Shown: one piece after another, positions 30,633 to 37,890 of the stretch
Layout: the number at the start of each line of letters is the position of its first letter
Numbering within the stretch: position 1 is the stretch's first letter
From: Candidatus Pacearchaeota archaeon
Lineage (GTDB): Archaea; Nanobdellota; Nanobdellia; Pacearchaeales; GW2011-AR1
NCBI GenBank assembly: GCA_018304165.1
Contig: JAGVWS010000036.1
Coordinates: 1 to 48,944, forward strand
DNA length: 48,944 nucleotides
Reading direction: 5' to 3'
Made by a program: the position numbers and the translations under genes
Notes under the pieces: generated by a model
The model's database searches: none
What the model saw: the letters and a program-made list of their open reading frames with translations, nothing else
Told to the model about the DNA's origin: nothing

Positions 30633-30822
30633 GGTGATTGATACATTTCCGCACCAGTGAGTTGCCTTAGAACCAAGAATAATTAACTGATAACCTGTAA
30701 AACACTAAGCTGCATGTAATTGTCTGACATACTAACTGATGTTGAGATGGTTGTTTATAATGAGCATAAAGTCTATTGATAATAGTTATATTAAAAGTTA
30801 GTGCGGATTTACACTGCTCACC
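30633..30822 (+). mobile_element. MITE-like element, family 2, copy C
   Basis: This is the cleanest copy, 190 bases long. Its left end (GGTGATTGATACATTTCCGCAC begins at 30633) is inverted relative to its right end (GTGCGGATTTAC...TCACC). It is flanked by a perfect 8-base duplication, AAAATTAA, on both sides. It contains no credible gene; the 71-aa minus-strand ORF across it is not conserved in the other copies. The rest of the spacer 30578-30985 is AT-rich with nothing I can assign. Confidence 0.8.
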
Positions 30823-30985
30823 AAAATTAATAATGCAACTCCTCATTGATAAGGTTAGCAGCTTGAAGAGAGATGTTATCACATAAGCCTTAATAAAATA
30901 AACTAAATTATAATGTATATTGACAGTTAATAGGCTCTTAAAAGCAAATTATAAAGCAGCAATAAAGGGATAATAAACAGCAAAC

Positions 30986-31627
30986 ATGCAAGCCTTAATA
31001 TCTCAAGTCAATGAAGTTAAGAACCAGAATGTAAATAATATAAAAGAGATAATAATTAATAGAATTAAGGAATTTGAAAGCATCAGCAAAGGAAGCGCAG
31101 AAGATATTTTCAAGGAGCTTTGCTTTTGCCTTCTTACGGCCAATTACAGCTCTGCTGGAGGGATTAAGATACAGAAGACAGTGGGCAACGGCTTTATGGC
31201 TTTAAGCGAAGCAGAGCTGGCTGAAATGCTTCATGGTTTAGGACATAGGTTTCCCAACGCCCGCGCCAAATTTATAATAGAAGCCCGCCGGCATTTAAAG
31301 AACATTCCAGTAGTCTTAAAGAATCTTGAAGGAGAAGAATTAAGGGGATGGTTTGTTGATAATATTAAAGGATTCGGTCACAAAGAAGCAAGCCACTTCT
31401 TAAGAAACATTGGCTTTAAGGATTATGCTGTTGTGGATTTTCATATTGTTGATATTCTAAACAGGCATAATCTGCTGGAAGGAATTGAAAGAAAAAAAGC
31501 CCTCAACAAGAAGAAGTATCATTATGTGGAAGGGGTGCTGAGGAGACTTTCAGAAAGTTTAAATATGAGCCTCGCGGAGCTTGACTTATACCTGTGGTAT
31601 CTGGAGACGGGGAAGGTGCTGAAGTGA
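30986..31627 (+). CDS. 8-oxoguanine DNA glycosylase/AP lyase (Ogg2 type)
   Basis: This helix-hairpin-helix glycosylase removes 8-oxoguanine and nicks the abasic site. In the 213-aa protein the HhH region is VDNIKGFGHKEASHFLRNIG, with catalytic lysine K133 in GHK, and catalytic aspartate D151 in VVDFHI. The N-terminal LCFCLLTANYSSAGG segment is typical of archaeal Ogg2. Lack of the extra eukaryotic Ogg1 domain and the short size fit Ogg2. It lies near the peroxide and superoxide defence genes, consistent with oxidative-damage repair. Confidence 0.9.
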   Translation: MQALISQVNEVKNQNVNNIKEIIINRIKEFESISKGSAEDIFKELCFCLLTANYSSAGGIKIQKTVGNGFMALSEAELAEMLHGLGHRFPNARAKFIIEARRHLKNIPVVLKNLEGEELRGWFVDNIKGFGHKEASHFLRNIGFKDYAVVDFHIVDILNRHNLLEGIERKKALNKKKYHYVEGVLRRLSESLNMSLAELDLYLWYLETGKVLK

Positions 31628-31668
31628 TTGACAGGAAAGACTTATAATTACAGCTAACCTGAAATTTT

Positions 31669-32187
31669 ATGGTTGAAGAGAGGGTTTCTATTTTCATTGA
31701 TGGCAGTAATTTGTATCATAATCTCAAGAGGTATAACATTAAGGTAACATTTGAGGAAATTATTAAAAAATTTGAGGTTATAGGAGAGATTACCAATATA
31801 TTTTATTATACTGCGTTACTTGACAGGTCTTTTGATGAGAAGAGATATTTAGAACATAAAAAGTTTTTAGACAAAATATCAAAGATTCCCAATTTTCACA
31901 TTATACTTTGTAATCTTAGAAAAGTATTAATGCCGGATGGCTCAGTTAATTATGCTATCAAGGGAGATGATGTTCATTTGGCTACTGATCTGATTAGTGG
32001 TTCTTACGAGAATTTGTACGATGTTGCAATTATCGTATCTGGTGACGCAGATTTTATTTCGGCAATAAAAGTTGTTCAAAAGAATGCTAAAAAGGTAGTA
32101 AATGCTTTCTTTCCTAAAAGTTCCTCTTATTTGCTTAGAAACTGCTGTAATAATTCTATAAACTTAAGAAGATTATTGCAGAAATAA
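31669..32187 (+). CDS. NYN-domain (PIN-like) ribonuclease
   Basis: The 172-aa protein is a single NYN/LabA-type domain. It has SIFIDGSNLYHNLKRY with the first acidic residue D11, a central KGDDVHLATDLISG, and IIVSGDADFISAIKVV near the C-terminus, giving the usual acidic cluster for metal-dependent RNA cleavage. Substrate is unknown; members act on structured RNAs or in phage defence in some organisms. It follows the glycosylase gene by 41 bases and ends at a hairpin. Confidence 0.85.
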   Translation: MVEERVSIFIDGSNLYHNLKRYNIKVTFEEIIKKFEVIGEITNIFYYTALLDRSFDEKRYLEHKKFLDKISKIPNFHIILCNLRKVLMPDGSVNYAIKGDDVHLATDLISGSYENLYDVAIIVSGDADFISAIKVVQKNAKKVVNAFFPKSSSYLLRNCCNNSINLRRLLQK

Positions 32188-32192
32188 TGAAA

Positions 32193-32221
32193 GTCCCAAT
32201 ATGGTTTTACCCATACGGGAC
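32193..32221 (+). terminator. Hairpin after NYN gene
   Basis: GTCCC and GGGAC (outer) with TATGG and CCATA (inner) form a 10-base-pair stem with one small interior bulge and a six-base TTTTAC loop, starting six bases after the NYN stop. It is likely a 3' end or stability structure. Confidence 0.45.
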
Positions 32222-32366
32222 AGTTATTATAACTAATAATCCTTTAACCCTTAAAAATCTTTCTATGGCGTTAAGTTTACGTGTTATAGAGGTAACCTTA
32301 TTTTGGGATAAGACACACAGAACTATTTTTCACAAACTTTAAAAGCGTGTTGCGGTTATATTCTTA

Positions 32367-32855
32367 GTGAAGAATAGAAATGTAGGTTTTTTGGTTATAG
32401 GAATAGCGTTAGTAATTGCAGCCATTGTTCTTGTGTTTAATTCTGGGCTTAAGAGCATTGTGGCTGCTACCTGTTCCATAGAGCACGGCGGCGGGCAGTG
32501 CACTATGTATGATACCATAGCCATCCAGACTGGAGTCAGCCTTGCAATAGCGGGGCTTGTATTTCTTGTAGGGGCTTACCTTGTGTTTGTAAAAGAAGAT
32601 GTTGTTACGAAATTTAAGCTTGTCAAGGCAGGAGATGAAAAGAAAAAGAAAGTTGAGCTTAACTCTCTTGACAAGGAGGAAAGAGCTCTTGTCAAAATAC
32701 TCCATGACTCAAACAACGCAATGTTCCAGTCAGAACTTGTTGAAAAGTCCGGCTTTGACAAAGTCAAGGTAACGAGGATTCTTGACAGGCTTGAAGGCAG
32801 GCAGTTCATTGAAAGAAAGAGGCGCGGCATGTCAAATATAGTTATACTTAAATAA
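32367..32855 (+). CDS. Membrane-anchored winged-helix protein
   Basis: Two TM helices (VGFLVIGIALVIAAIVLVFN and IQTGVSLAIAGLVFLVGAYL) flank an extracytoplasmic loop with two cysteines (ATCSIEHGGGQCTMYD). They are followed by a cytoplasmic MarR-like winged helix (EERALVKILHDSNNAMFQSE, VKVTRILDRLEGRQFIERKR). This architecture suggests a one-component membrane sensor that controls genes directly, possibly sensing redox state through the loop cysteines; that is inferred. The start is GTG, with a TATA-like TTTAAAA about 28 bases upstream. Confidence 0.75.
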   Translation: MKNRNVGFLVIGIALVIAAIVLVFNSGLKSIVAATCSIEHGGGQCTMYDTIAIQTGVSLAIAGLVFLVGAYLVFVKEDVVTKFKLVKAGDEKKKKVELNSLDKEERALVKILHDSNNAMFQSELVEKSGFDKVKVTRILDRLEGRQFIERKRRGMSNIVILK

Positions 32856-32875
32856 TCTTCTTTCAATTTCTTCTT

Positions 32876-34033
32876 ATGAAACCAAACACTATAATCATCC
32901 ACTACAGCGAGATAGCCACTAAGGGACTGAACAGGAGATTCTTTGAAGATACCCTGATAAAAAATATAGCCGCAGCTTTAGGCATAAAAAAATCAATAGT
33001 AAAAAGAAAGTACGGCAAGATAGTGGTTGAAACTGAAGGAAATGAGGATATAAGATATAGGTTGCAGAAAATTCCAGGCATTGCTTACTTCGCGTTTGGC
33101 GTTAAGGCTAAGTTAGATATTGAAGATATTGTTAAGGAGTCCCTTAATTATATCGGAGGCACAGCATTCAGGACTTTCAGAGTTAGTGCAAAAAGAAGCA
33201 ACAAAAACTTCGGGCATACTTCGGATGAGATTAATAATATAGTTGGAAAAGCGGTGCTGGAAAAATTTCCTGATAGCAAAGTAAAGCTTAACGCCCCGGA
33301 TATTGAATTATTTATTGAGATTTCTGAGAAAGAAGCTTATCTCTATACTAATAATGAGAAGTTCAGAGGAATTGGCGGTTTGCCTGTCGGAAGTTCTGGC
33401 AGAGTGATAGCTTCATTATCTGGAGGAATTGATTCTCCTGTTGCTTCATTTATGGCTATGAAGAGGGGATGCAAAGTTGTGTTTGTTCACATTCATAACT
33501 CCAGCGTCCAGGGAGAAATTGTTAAAGATAAAATAAAGAAGCTAGTTGATATATTAAGATACTATCAGAACGAAGCGAAACTCTACATCATTCCCTTTGA
33601 AAAACTTCAGATGGATATCATTATGAGAGTTCCAGCAAAGATAAGGATGATAATTTACAGAAGATTCATGATGAAAATTATGAACAGGATTGCCTTGAAT
33701 GAAAAGGCAAAGGCAGTAGTCACAGGGGATAATATAGGGCAGGTTGCCTCACAAACCCTTGAAAACATCAATTGCATACACAAAGCTTCGCTCCTGCCGG
33801 TTCTTCCTCCGTTAATTGGGATGAATAAGGAAGAAATTATTGAAATTGCAAGAAAGATAGGCACTTACGAGACTTCAATAATTAAAGGAGAAGACTGCTG
33901 CTCATTCATGATTGCCGAAAATCCGGAAACCCAGGGAAAGTTAGAGAATATTGAAGAAGCAGAAAAGAAAATAACTGATGCTGAAGAATTGGTTGATGAA
34001 TCTGTGAAGGGGGCAGAAATTGTGAGATTATGA
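32876..34033 (+). CDS. thiI: tRNA 4-thiouridine synthetase ThiI
   Basis: ThiI adenylates U8 of tRNA and transfers sulfur to it. The N-terminal ferredoxin-like/THUMP part (residues 1-165; HYSEIATKGLNRRFFED, FRVSAKRSNKNFGHTS) is followed by the PP-loop ATPase domain with SGGIDSP (182-188) and a C-terminal GEDCCSFM segment. There is no rhodanese domain, as usual for archaeal ThiI, so sulfur must come from another source. Candidates in the window are the NifS-type desulfurase, the SufS-like enzyme or the membrane rhodanese. The gene follows the winged-helix protein by 20 bases. Confidence 0.93.
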   Translation: MKPNTIIIHYSEIATKGLNRRFFEDTLIKNIAAALGIKKSIVKRKYGKIVVETEGNEDIRYRLQKIPGIAYFAFGVKAKLDIEDIVKESLNYIGGTAFRTFRVSAKRSNKNFGHTSDEINNIVGKAVLEKFPDSKVKLNAPDIELFIEISEKEAYLYTNNEKFRGIGGLPVGSSGRVIASLSGGIDSPVASFMAMKRGCKVVFVHIHNSSVQGEIVKDKIKKLVDILRYYQNEAKLYIIPFEKLQMDIIMRVPAKIRMIIYRRFMMKIMNRIALNEKAKAVVTGDNIGQVASQTLENINCIHKASLLPVLPPLIGMNKEEIIEIARKIGTYETSIIKGEDCCSFMIAENPETQGKLENIEEAEKKITDAEELVDESVKGAEIVRL

Positions 34034-34045
34034 CACAAAGATTTA

Positions 34046-34065
34046 AATAAGTGGCATCACTTATT
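34046..34065. promoter_or_regulatory. Inverted-repeat operator of RHH/MazF module
   Basis: AATAAGTG and CACTTATT form a perfect 8-base inverted repeat around GCAT, overlapping a TATA-like TTTAAATAA and ending five bases before the antitoxin start. This is the usual place for autorepression by a ribbon-helix-helix antitoxin. Confidence 0.6.
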
Positions 34066-34070
34066 CTGCT

Positions 34071-34304
34071 ATGACTAATATTACATTGTCTATAGATGAT
34101 AAAGTTTATAAAAAAATGCGCAGATATTCAGAAATCAAGTGGAGTGAGTTTGTTAGAAAGATGATTCATCATAGAATTACAGAGCTTGAAGGCTTGGAGA
34201 AAAATGATAAAAGTGGTAGCATTTTTGCGATGATAGCATCACAAGAAGCTCTAAAAAAGCATTGGGATAATAAGGAAGATGAGATATGGGATAATTTACA
34301 ATAG
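34071..34304 (+). CDS. Ribbon-helix-helix antitoxin
   Basis: The 77-aa protein begins with an RHH DNA-binding domain (ITLSIDDKVYKKMRRYSEIK, then WSEFVRKMIHHRI). It ends with a Trp-containing charged tail (LKKHWDNKEDEIWDNLQ) that would cover the toxin. It is encoded directly before, and overlaps by 26 bases, a MazF-family toxin gene. The N-terminal strand would bind the inverted repeat just upstream and so repress the module. The family resembles VapB/CopG-type antitoxins; the MazF partner makes it a MazE-like antitoxin in role. Confidence 0.85.
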   Translation: MTNITLSIDDKVYKKMRRYSEIKWSEFVRKMIHHRITELEGLEKNDKSGSIFAMIASQEALKKHWDNKEDEIWDNLQ

Positions 34305-34620
34305 AGGAGATATAGTTCTTGTTCCTTTTATTTACTCTGACTTAAGTAACTTTAAACTTAGACCTGCATTAATTATATCCAATAATCTGGTAAAATTTAG
34401 TGAAAATAAGATTTGTTGCCTTATTACTTCAAAGCCTTGGCCCGGTGATATATCTATAGAAAAATCAGATTTGTTGAGAGGGAATCTGCCAGTTAAGAGC
34501 TTTGTAAGGCCAGAAGTCATGCTTACAGTCAACTCTAGAATGATAAGAAGAAAGTTAGGCGAGGTTAATCCTTCTCTTATAAAAAAAGTTGTCTTAAGAA
34601 TTAATGAGTATATAAACTAA
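34279..34620 (+). CDS. MazF/PemK-family endoribonuclease toxin
   Basis: The 113-aa protein matches MazF: RGDIVLVPFIYSDLSNFK, then RPALIISN, a middle CCLITSKPW, and VKSFVRPEVMLTVN, where the family usually has KPxx-DxxL(I/F)T. Such toxins cleave mRNA at short motifs when the antitoxin is lost. The start overlaps the antitoxin gene, which favours coupled translation and antitoxin excess. Key residues are present (R at the start of the RGDIV motif, and the S/T in the LIISN and ITS strands), so it may be active. Confidence 0.87.
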   Translation: MRYGIIYNRGDIVLVPFIYSDLSNFKLRPALIISNNLVKFSENKICCLITSKPWPGDISIEKSDLLRGNLPVKSFVRPEVMLTVNSRMIRRKLGEVNPSLIKKVVLRINEYIN

Positions 34621-34708
34621 CTTCTTTTTAATTGTACTATAATGCAATCTCATATGAAACTAGTTGCATACAATGTCTTATAAACCCAATTTATATTATT
34701 TTTAGAGG

Positions 34709-34725
34709 TTTTCTTGCAAAGAAAA
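34709..34725. terminator. Short hairpin before the GGMVGGC cluster
   Basis: TTTTCTT and AAGAAAA pair perfectly around GCA, in the 148-base spacer between mazF and the first GGMVGGC gene. It may be a leader structure or terminator; a TATA-like CTTATAAAC lies 20 bases upstream. Confidence 0.3.
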
Positions 34726-34768
34726 TCTATAATTAAATTAAGCAAATTGTAAAATTGCGGAGAGCATA

Positions 34769-35476
34769 ATGGAAAAACAGAACAAGAGTTCATTAAGTGA
34801 TATAAGTTACGAAAAGTGGGACAAAGAATTTGTAGCCCAGATAGTGATAGTTGCTATACTTGCTTTGCTTCTGGCGTACAACTTCGGCAGATCCGGTACG
34901 GGAACTTCCGGAACTTACAGTTCAGGCAGCTCTGCTAATATACTTCCAAGCGTTTCTGCAGCAGAGATAGTTCCATCAGGAACTCCTGCTATTTATGGAG
35001 ATGAGCTTGGTGTAAAATATGATGATATAAATCCGAGCAACCAGAGGCTCGCAGATGCTACCATTGAAAAGCTTTCATCTTATGAAGGCGAAGTTTTAAG
35101 TGAAGAATTCATGGAGCGTTACATTATCATCGGAAGCTCAATATCGTGCGAATACTGCTGCGGTGCTGAAGCTCTGATTTTCAGCAACGGCGAGAGGGCT
35201 TGCGGATGCGCGCACAGCTATTCCATGAGAGGATTGGCTAAGTATCTCCTTATGAACCATGGAGATGAGATGACAGATTTACAGATTTTAGAAGAACTTG
35301 GAAAGTGGAAAGTGCTTTTCTTCCCGGGAATTCACATGAAGAAAGCCGCAGTCCTGAAAGCAAACAACATTGACCACACCGACTACGTTAATCTGGCAAG
35401 CAACAAGTACAGAGGAATTGAGGAGCAGGCTTTGACTAGCTCTGGAAGCAGCGGCGGAATGGTCGGAGGCTGTTAG
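34769..35476 (+). CDS. Anchored Cys-rich protein with GGMVGGC tail (1)
   Basis: A short cytosolic stretch and one TM (VAQIVIVAILALLLAYNFG) anchor a 190-residue external domain. It contains SCEYCCGAEALIF (C127, C130, C131) and ERACGCAHSYSMRGLAKYLL (C145, C147, H149), a spacing reminiscent of the PCYCGC family encoded at 38680. It ends SSGSSGGMVGGC, a tail shared exactly (GGMVGGC) with the next two genes. I infer metal or thiol chemistry outside the membrane; the enzyme activity, if any, is unknown. It appears to be first in a transcription unit. Confidence 0.65.
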   Translation: MEKQNKSSLSDISYEKWDKEFVAQIVIVAILALLLAYNFGRSGTGTSGTYSSGSSANILPSVSAAEIVPSGTPAIYGDELGVKYDDINPSNQRLADATIEKLSSYEGEVLSEEFMERYIIIGSSISCEYCCGAEALIFSNGERACGCAHSYSMRGLAKYLLMNHGDEMTDLQILEELGKWKVLFFPGIHMKKAAVLKANNIDHTDYVNLASNKYRGIEEQALTSSGSSGGMVGGC

Positions 35477-35507
35477 GAGGATAGCTAAAAGATAGGTTAA
35501 GAGCAAA

Positions 35508-35780
35508 ATGGAAAACAAGACTATAATGTGGATAGTGATTGCAGTGCTCTTCCTTGCAGTGCTCTTCCTGACCTTTAAGGTATCTCAGCTGACTGGAAGT
35601 GCTGTTACGGGGAGCGTCAGCAGCGTGCAAACAAGCGGACAGATTGACACTTCAGGATGGACAGAGAATGAGATAATGAATTATGAGATGCACGGGACAA
35701 TTCCGGCAAGAGTTCAAGAGAGTTCGTCAGGCGCCGGTGCAGATTCGTCAGGATATGGCGGAATGGTCGGAGGATGCTGA
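35508..35780 (+). CDS. Small anchored protein with GGMVGGC tail (2)
   Basis: This 90-aa protein has one N-terminal TM (TIMWIVIAVLFLAVLFLTFK), a short Ser/Gly/Thr-rich external stretch and the C-terminal tail SSGYGGMVGGC, with the only cysteine being the last residue. A segment TENEIMNYEMHGTIPARVQ in the middle resembles short SHOCT-like helices. It follows the larger GGMVGGC gene by 31 bases. AGGAGG stands 25 bases before the ATG, a long spacing that recurs at the next gene. Function is unknown; the terminal Cys could bind metal, form mixed disulfides or be modified. Confidence 0.65.
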   Translation: MENKTIMWIVIAVLFLAVLFLTFKVSQLTGSAVTGSVSSVQTSGQIDTSGWTENEIMNYEMHGTIPARVQESSSGAGADSSGYGGMVGGC

Positions 35781-35795
35781 CCATTAACAGATAGA

Positions 35796-36104
35796 ATGGA
35801 TTGCTGCTCAAGCCACGGAAGTCACGGAGAAAACCACACAAAACACGAAGGTCATGAGAAGCATAGCAAAATAGAAACCAACGAAAGCAATAATTTGAAA
35901 GGAGGACTTGTAAGCAAAAGCAAAATGGACAAAAAAGTTGTTTTATGGATTGTAATAGGCGTAATGCTTGTGCTCCTGCTATACCTCACTTTCTTTAAGG
36001 GAGGAGCTTCTGCAAGCCAGGTAGGAACAGTAGCTTCTTCAGTTGAAAGTGTAGGAAGCGCAGCAAGCAGTGCAGGATATGGCGGAATGGTAGGCGGCTG
36101 TTAA
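35796..36104 (+). CDS. Small anchored His-rich protein with GGMVGGC tail (3)
   Basis: The 102-aa ORF begins with a Cys/His-rich stretch (MDCCSSHGSHGENHTKHEG) that looks like a metal-binding cytosolic tail. A TM (VVLWIVIGVMLVLLLYLTFF), a short linker and the tail SAGYGGMVGGC follow. From an alternative ATG at 35926 (MDKKVVLW) the protein would closely mirror the preceding 90-aa paralogue, with AGGAGG at a similar distance upstream. I keep the long form because the His-rich segment is open and resembles the N-terminus of the CopA gene in this window. Probably involved in metal handling, by inference. Confidence 0.6.
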   Translation: MDCCSSHGSHGENHTKHEGHEKHSKIETNESNNLKGGLVSKSKMDKKVVLWIVIGVMLVLLLYLTFFKGGASASQVGTVASSVESVGSAASSAGYGGMVGGC

Positions 36105-36155
36105 GCTAAATTTATTTTTGTTTTTTTTATTTTTTCAATATGTCGGAAAAATAAA

Positions 36156-36295
36156 CTGCTCCATTTATGGGGCAGACATTGCAAAGCAATGTCTTTTTTC
36201 GAGCATGCCAAGAGGTTTACCTCTTGGACACAGTCAAGAATTAACATTCTTGATGTGCTCAAAGACCAAAACACGCCATCCGCTTTAGTGGATGG
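36156..36295 (+). ncRNA. Array of five short perfect hairpins
   Basis: In 140 bases lie five hairpins of seven or eight base pairs: CTGCTCCA/TGGGGCAG (36156-36175), ACATTGC/GCAATGT (36176-36192), CCAAGAGG/CCTCTTGG (36208-36227), TCAAGAAT/ATTCTTGA (36234-36253) and CCATCCGC/GTGGATGG (36276-36295). Three have the loop TTTA. GAGCA (36201-36205) pairs with TGCTC (36256-36260), enclosing the third and fourth as a three-way junction. The second is followed by TTTTTT and may terminate the upstream operon. The spacer 36105-36341 has no ORF. It may be a structured RNA, an attenuator or a hairpin repeat. Confidence 0.5.
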
Positions 36296-36341
36296 TCAAC
36301 AACAAGGTTTTTGACATAGTTGATAAGCCAGTAAGCATAGA

Positions 36342-36779
36342 ATGATAAAAATGAAATTAAAAATACAGATATTGGGGGCAGCAGTGATATCCGCAGTTAT
36401 CATAGCTGTTGTAATTATAATAGCTGCATCCTCTAATCCTTCTGCTGAAGTTAGGTTGCTGAAGCCATCAGAGTTTGAAGAGATTATGAAGAACGAAAAT
36501 GCCTTTGTTATTAACACTCATGCTCCTTACATGGGAGAGATTGAAGGAACTGATTTGGTAATTGAAGACTGGGAAAATGTAGCTTCTCATGCATCCAGGC
36601 TTCCCCAGGACAGAGAGAAGCCAATACTTGTTTATTGCAGGAGTGGAAGGATGTCTGCTTCGGCAGTACAGCAGCTTAAAGAATTAGGGTACAAAAAAGT
36701 CTATGACCTGGAAGGAGGCATGAATGCCTGGATGGAGAGCGGGAGAAAATTAGTAAATAAAACAGATAGTATCTCATAA
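36342..36779 (+). CDS. Membrane-anchored rhodanese-domain protein
   Basis: A TM (LGAAVISAVIIAVVIIIAAS) precedes a single rhodanese domain with the active-site loop LVYCRSGRMSASA (catalytic C99) and EGGMNAWMESG at the end, the family's usual closing motif. Such domains carry a persulfide on the cysteine. The domain should face outward if the basic N-terminus is cytosolic, so it is unlikely to feed cytosolic ThiI; sulfur transfer to other exported thiol proteins is a better guess. It lies one base before the next gene's start, in an operon with Cys-rich membrane proteins. Confidence 0.85.
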   Translation: MIKMKLKIQILGAAVISAVIIAVVIIIAASSNPSAEVRLLKPSEFEEIMKNENAFVINTHAPYMGEIEGTDLVIEDWENVASHASRLPQDREKPILVYCRSGRMSASAVQQLKELGYKKVYDLEGGMNAWMESGRKLVNKTDSIS

Positions 36780-36780
36780 A

Positions 36781-37347
36781 ATGGCAAGGGCAAGAAAAAA
36801 ATCAGTTAACCTGAAGCCAGCAGACTGCTCTAATGGTTATAAAGTTAAGTTATTCATTGTATTATTTGCGGGATTACTTCTGCTGTTCATTCCTTCAGCC
36901 ATGGCTCACTGTCCTCTATGCACGGGCATTACTATCGCTGGAGTCGGAGCTACGAGAGCATTAGGATTGGATGACAGCTTAGTAGGAGTATTTGCGGGAG
37001 GTATGGTATTCTCTTCAGCGCTTTGGGTTAATAATATTCTTGAGAAGAGGGGCTTCAGGAAGAGCAGGCTTAGAGCTTTGAGTTTGATTATAGCGATATT
37101 CATAGCTACCTTAATTACCTATTACACTGCAGGGCTTGCTGGGCCGGGAAACAACTTTAGAATTTTTGGAGTTGAGAGGCTCACTTTTGGAACTCTTTCA
37201 GGAACTATTTTTAGCTTCGCTGCCTTTGCTCTCAGCACTAAATTAAAAGAAAGAAACGAAGGAAGAACTTTATTCAGCTATCAGACAATATTACTGAGCA
37301 TAGCTGCCCTGATACTGAATGCTTTCCTGTTCTGGGCGGTTTTTTAG
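36781..37347 (+). CDS. Polytopic membrane protein with AHCPLCTG motif
   Basis: The 188-aa protein has a signal-like first helix (LFIVLFAGLLLLFIPSAMA) ending in AHCPLCTGITIAG. A CxxC with a preceding His is thus placed right at the outer face. Four more hydrophobic helices follow (LVGVFAGGMVFSSALWVNNI, LSLIIAIFIATLITYYTAG, LTFGTLSGTIFSFAAFAL and TILLSIAALILNAFLFWAVF). The family is unknown to me; motif placement suggests metal binding or thiol exchange at the membrane. It is tightly linked to the rhodanese gene upstream and the helical protein downstream. Confidence 0.7.
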   Translation: MARARKKSVNLKPADCSNGYKVKLFIVLFAGLLLLFIPSAMAHCPLCTGITIAGVGATRALGLDDSLVGVFAGGMVFSSALWVNNILEKRGFRKSRLRALSLIIAIFIATLITYYTAGLAGPGNNFRIFGVERLTFGTLSGTIFSFAAFALSTKLKERNEGRTLFSYQTILLSIAALILNAFLFWAVF

Positions 37348-37359
37348 TATAATCTTAAA

Positions 37360-37881
37360 ATGAAACTTAACACAATAAACGCAGAAAACTTTGTAAAGAA
37401 AGTGAATGAATTAAAGTCAAAAGATAGTCTGGACATTTCTGCATGGGAAGACTTAAGCGTTGGCTTGATGAATTTAGTGAGCTTAGAGGAGCACTCTTTC
37501 TTCAGCTACATCAAGACGCACGATGAAAAATTCCTGGGCGTTCTTAATGCAGCAAGAGAGTTAAGAAAAAAGCTTCTTAAACTAATTGTCAAAAGTGATG
37601 GCTCTGACGACTCTGAAAGATGGTGCATGTCAAAGCATCTTCTCGCTTCTTCAATGAGGCTTTTTGAAGTCGGAAACAGGCTTCTTGGGGAGGGAAAGGA
37701 AGAAGACGCAAAGAAAATGTATGAAGATGCCGCAGAGCTTTACGGAATGTTCTGGAAATTAAATACAACAGGCAGAGATGAAAGCAGTGATGTTAAGAAT
37801 AAAGGCATCACTATTAGCAGTAAAGAAAAGAGCGGCATTTTTGACTCAATTAAAAAATTCCTTGAATGCTGTAAGGAGTAA
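37360..37881 (+). CDS. Soluble helical protein ending in CC
   Basis: The 173-aa protein is predicted all-helical without membrane segments. The helices ISAWEDLSVGLMNLVSLEEH, FLGVLNAARELRKKLLKLIV, WCMSKHLLASSMRLFEVGNR and KKMYEDAAELYGMFWKLNTT suggest a four-helix bundle. The C-terminus has a short linker to FDSIKKFLECCKE with a vicinal cysteine pair. I do not recognise the family. Encoded 13 bases after the AHCPLCTG membrane protein and 10 bases before the GPCCCKC protein, it is probably a cytosolic partner of that membrane system, perhaps carrying a metal or thiol at its CC end. Confidence 0.65.
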   Translation: MKLNTINAENFVKKVNELKSKDSLDISAWEDLSVGLMNLVSLEEHSFFSYIKTHDEKFLGVLNAARELRKKLLKLIVKSDGSDDSERWCMSKHLLASSMRLFEVGNRLLGEGKEEDAKKMYEDAAELYGMFWKLNTTGRDESSDVKNKGITISSKEKSGIFDSIKKFLECCKE

Positions 37882-37890
37882 AATAATAAA

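Noticed and set aside
30667-30882. Minus-strand 71-aa ORF across MITE copy C
   Set aside because: It lies almost entirely inside the repeat, and the frame is not maintained in copies A and B.
36156-36295. RNase P RNA, SRP RNA or an IS200/IS605 end
   Set aside because: None of the conserved core sequences of RNase P or SRP RNA is visible, and there is no adjacent transposase or guide-like tetranucleotide evidence for an IS200/IS605 end. It is kept only as an unassigned structured region.
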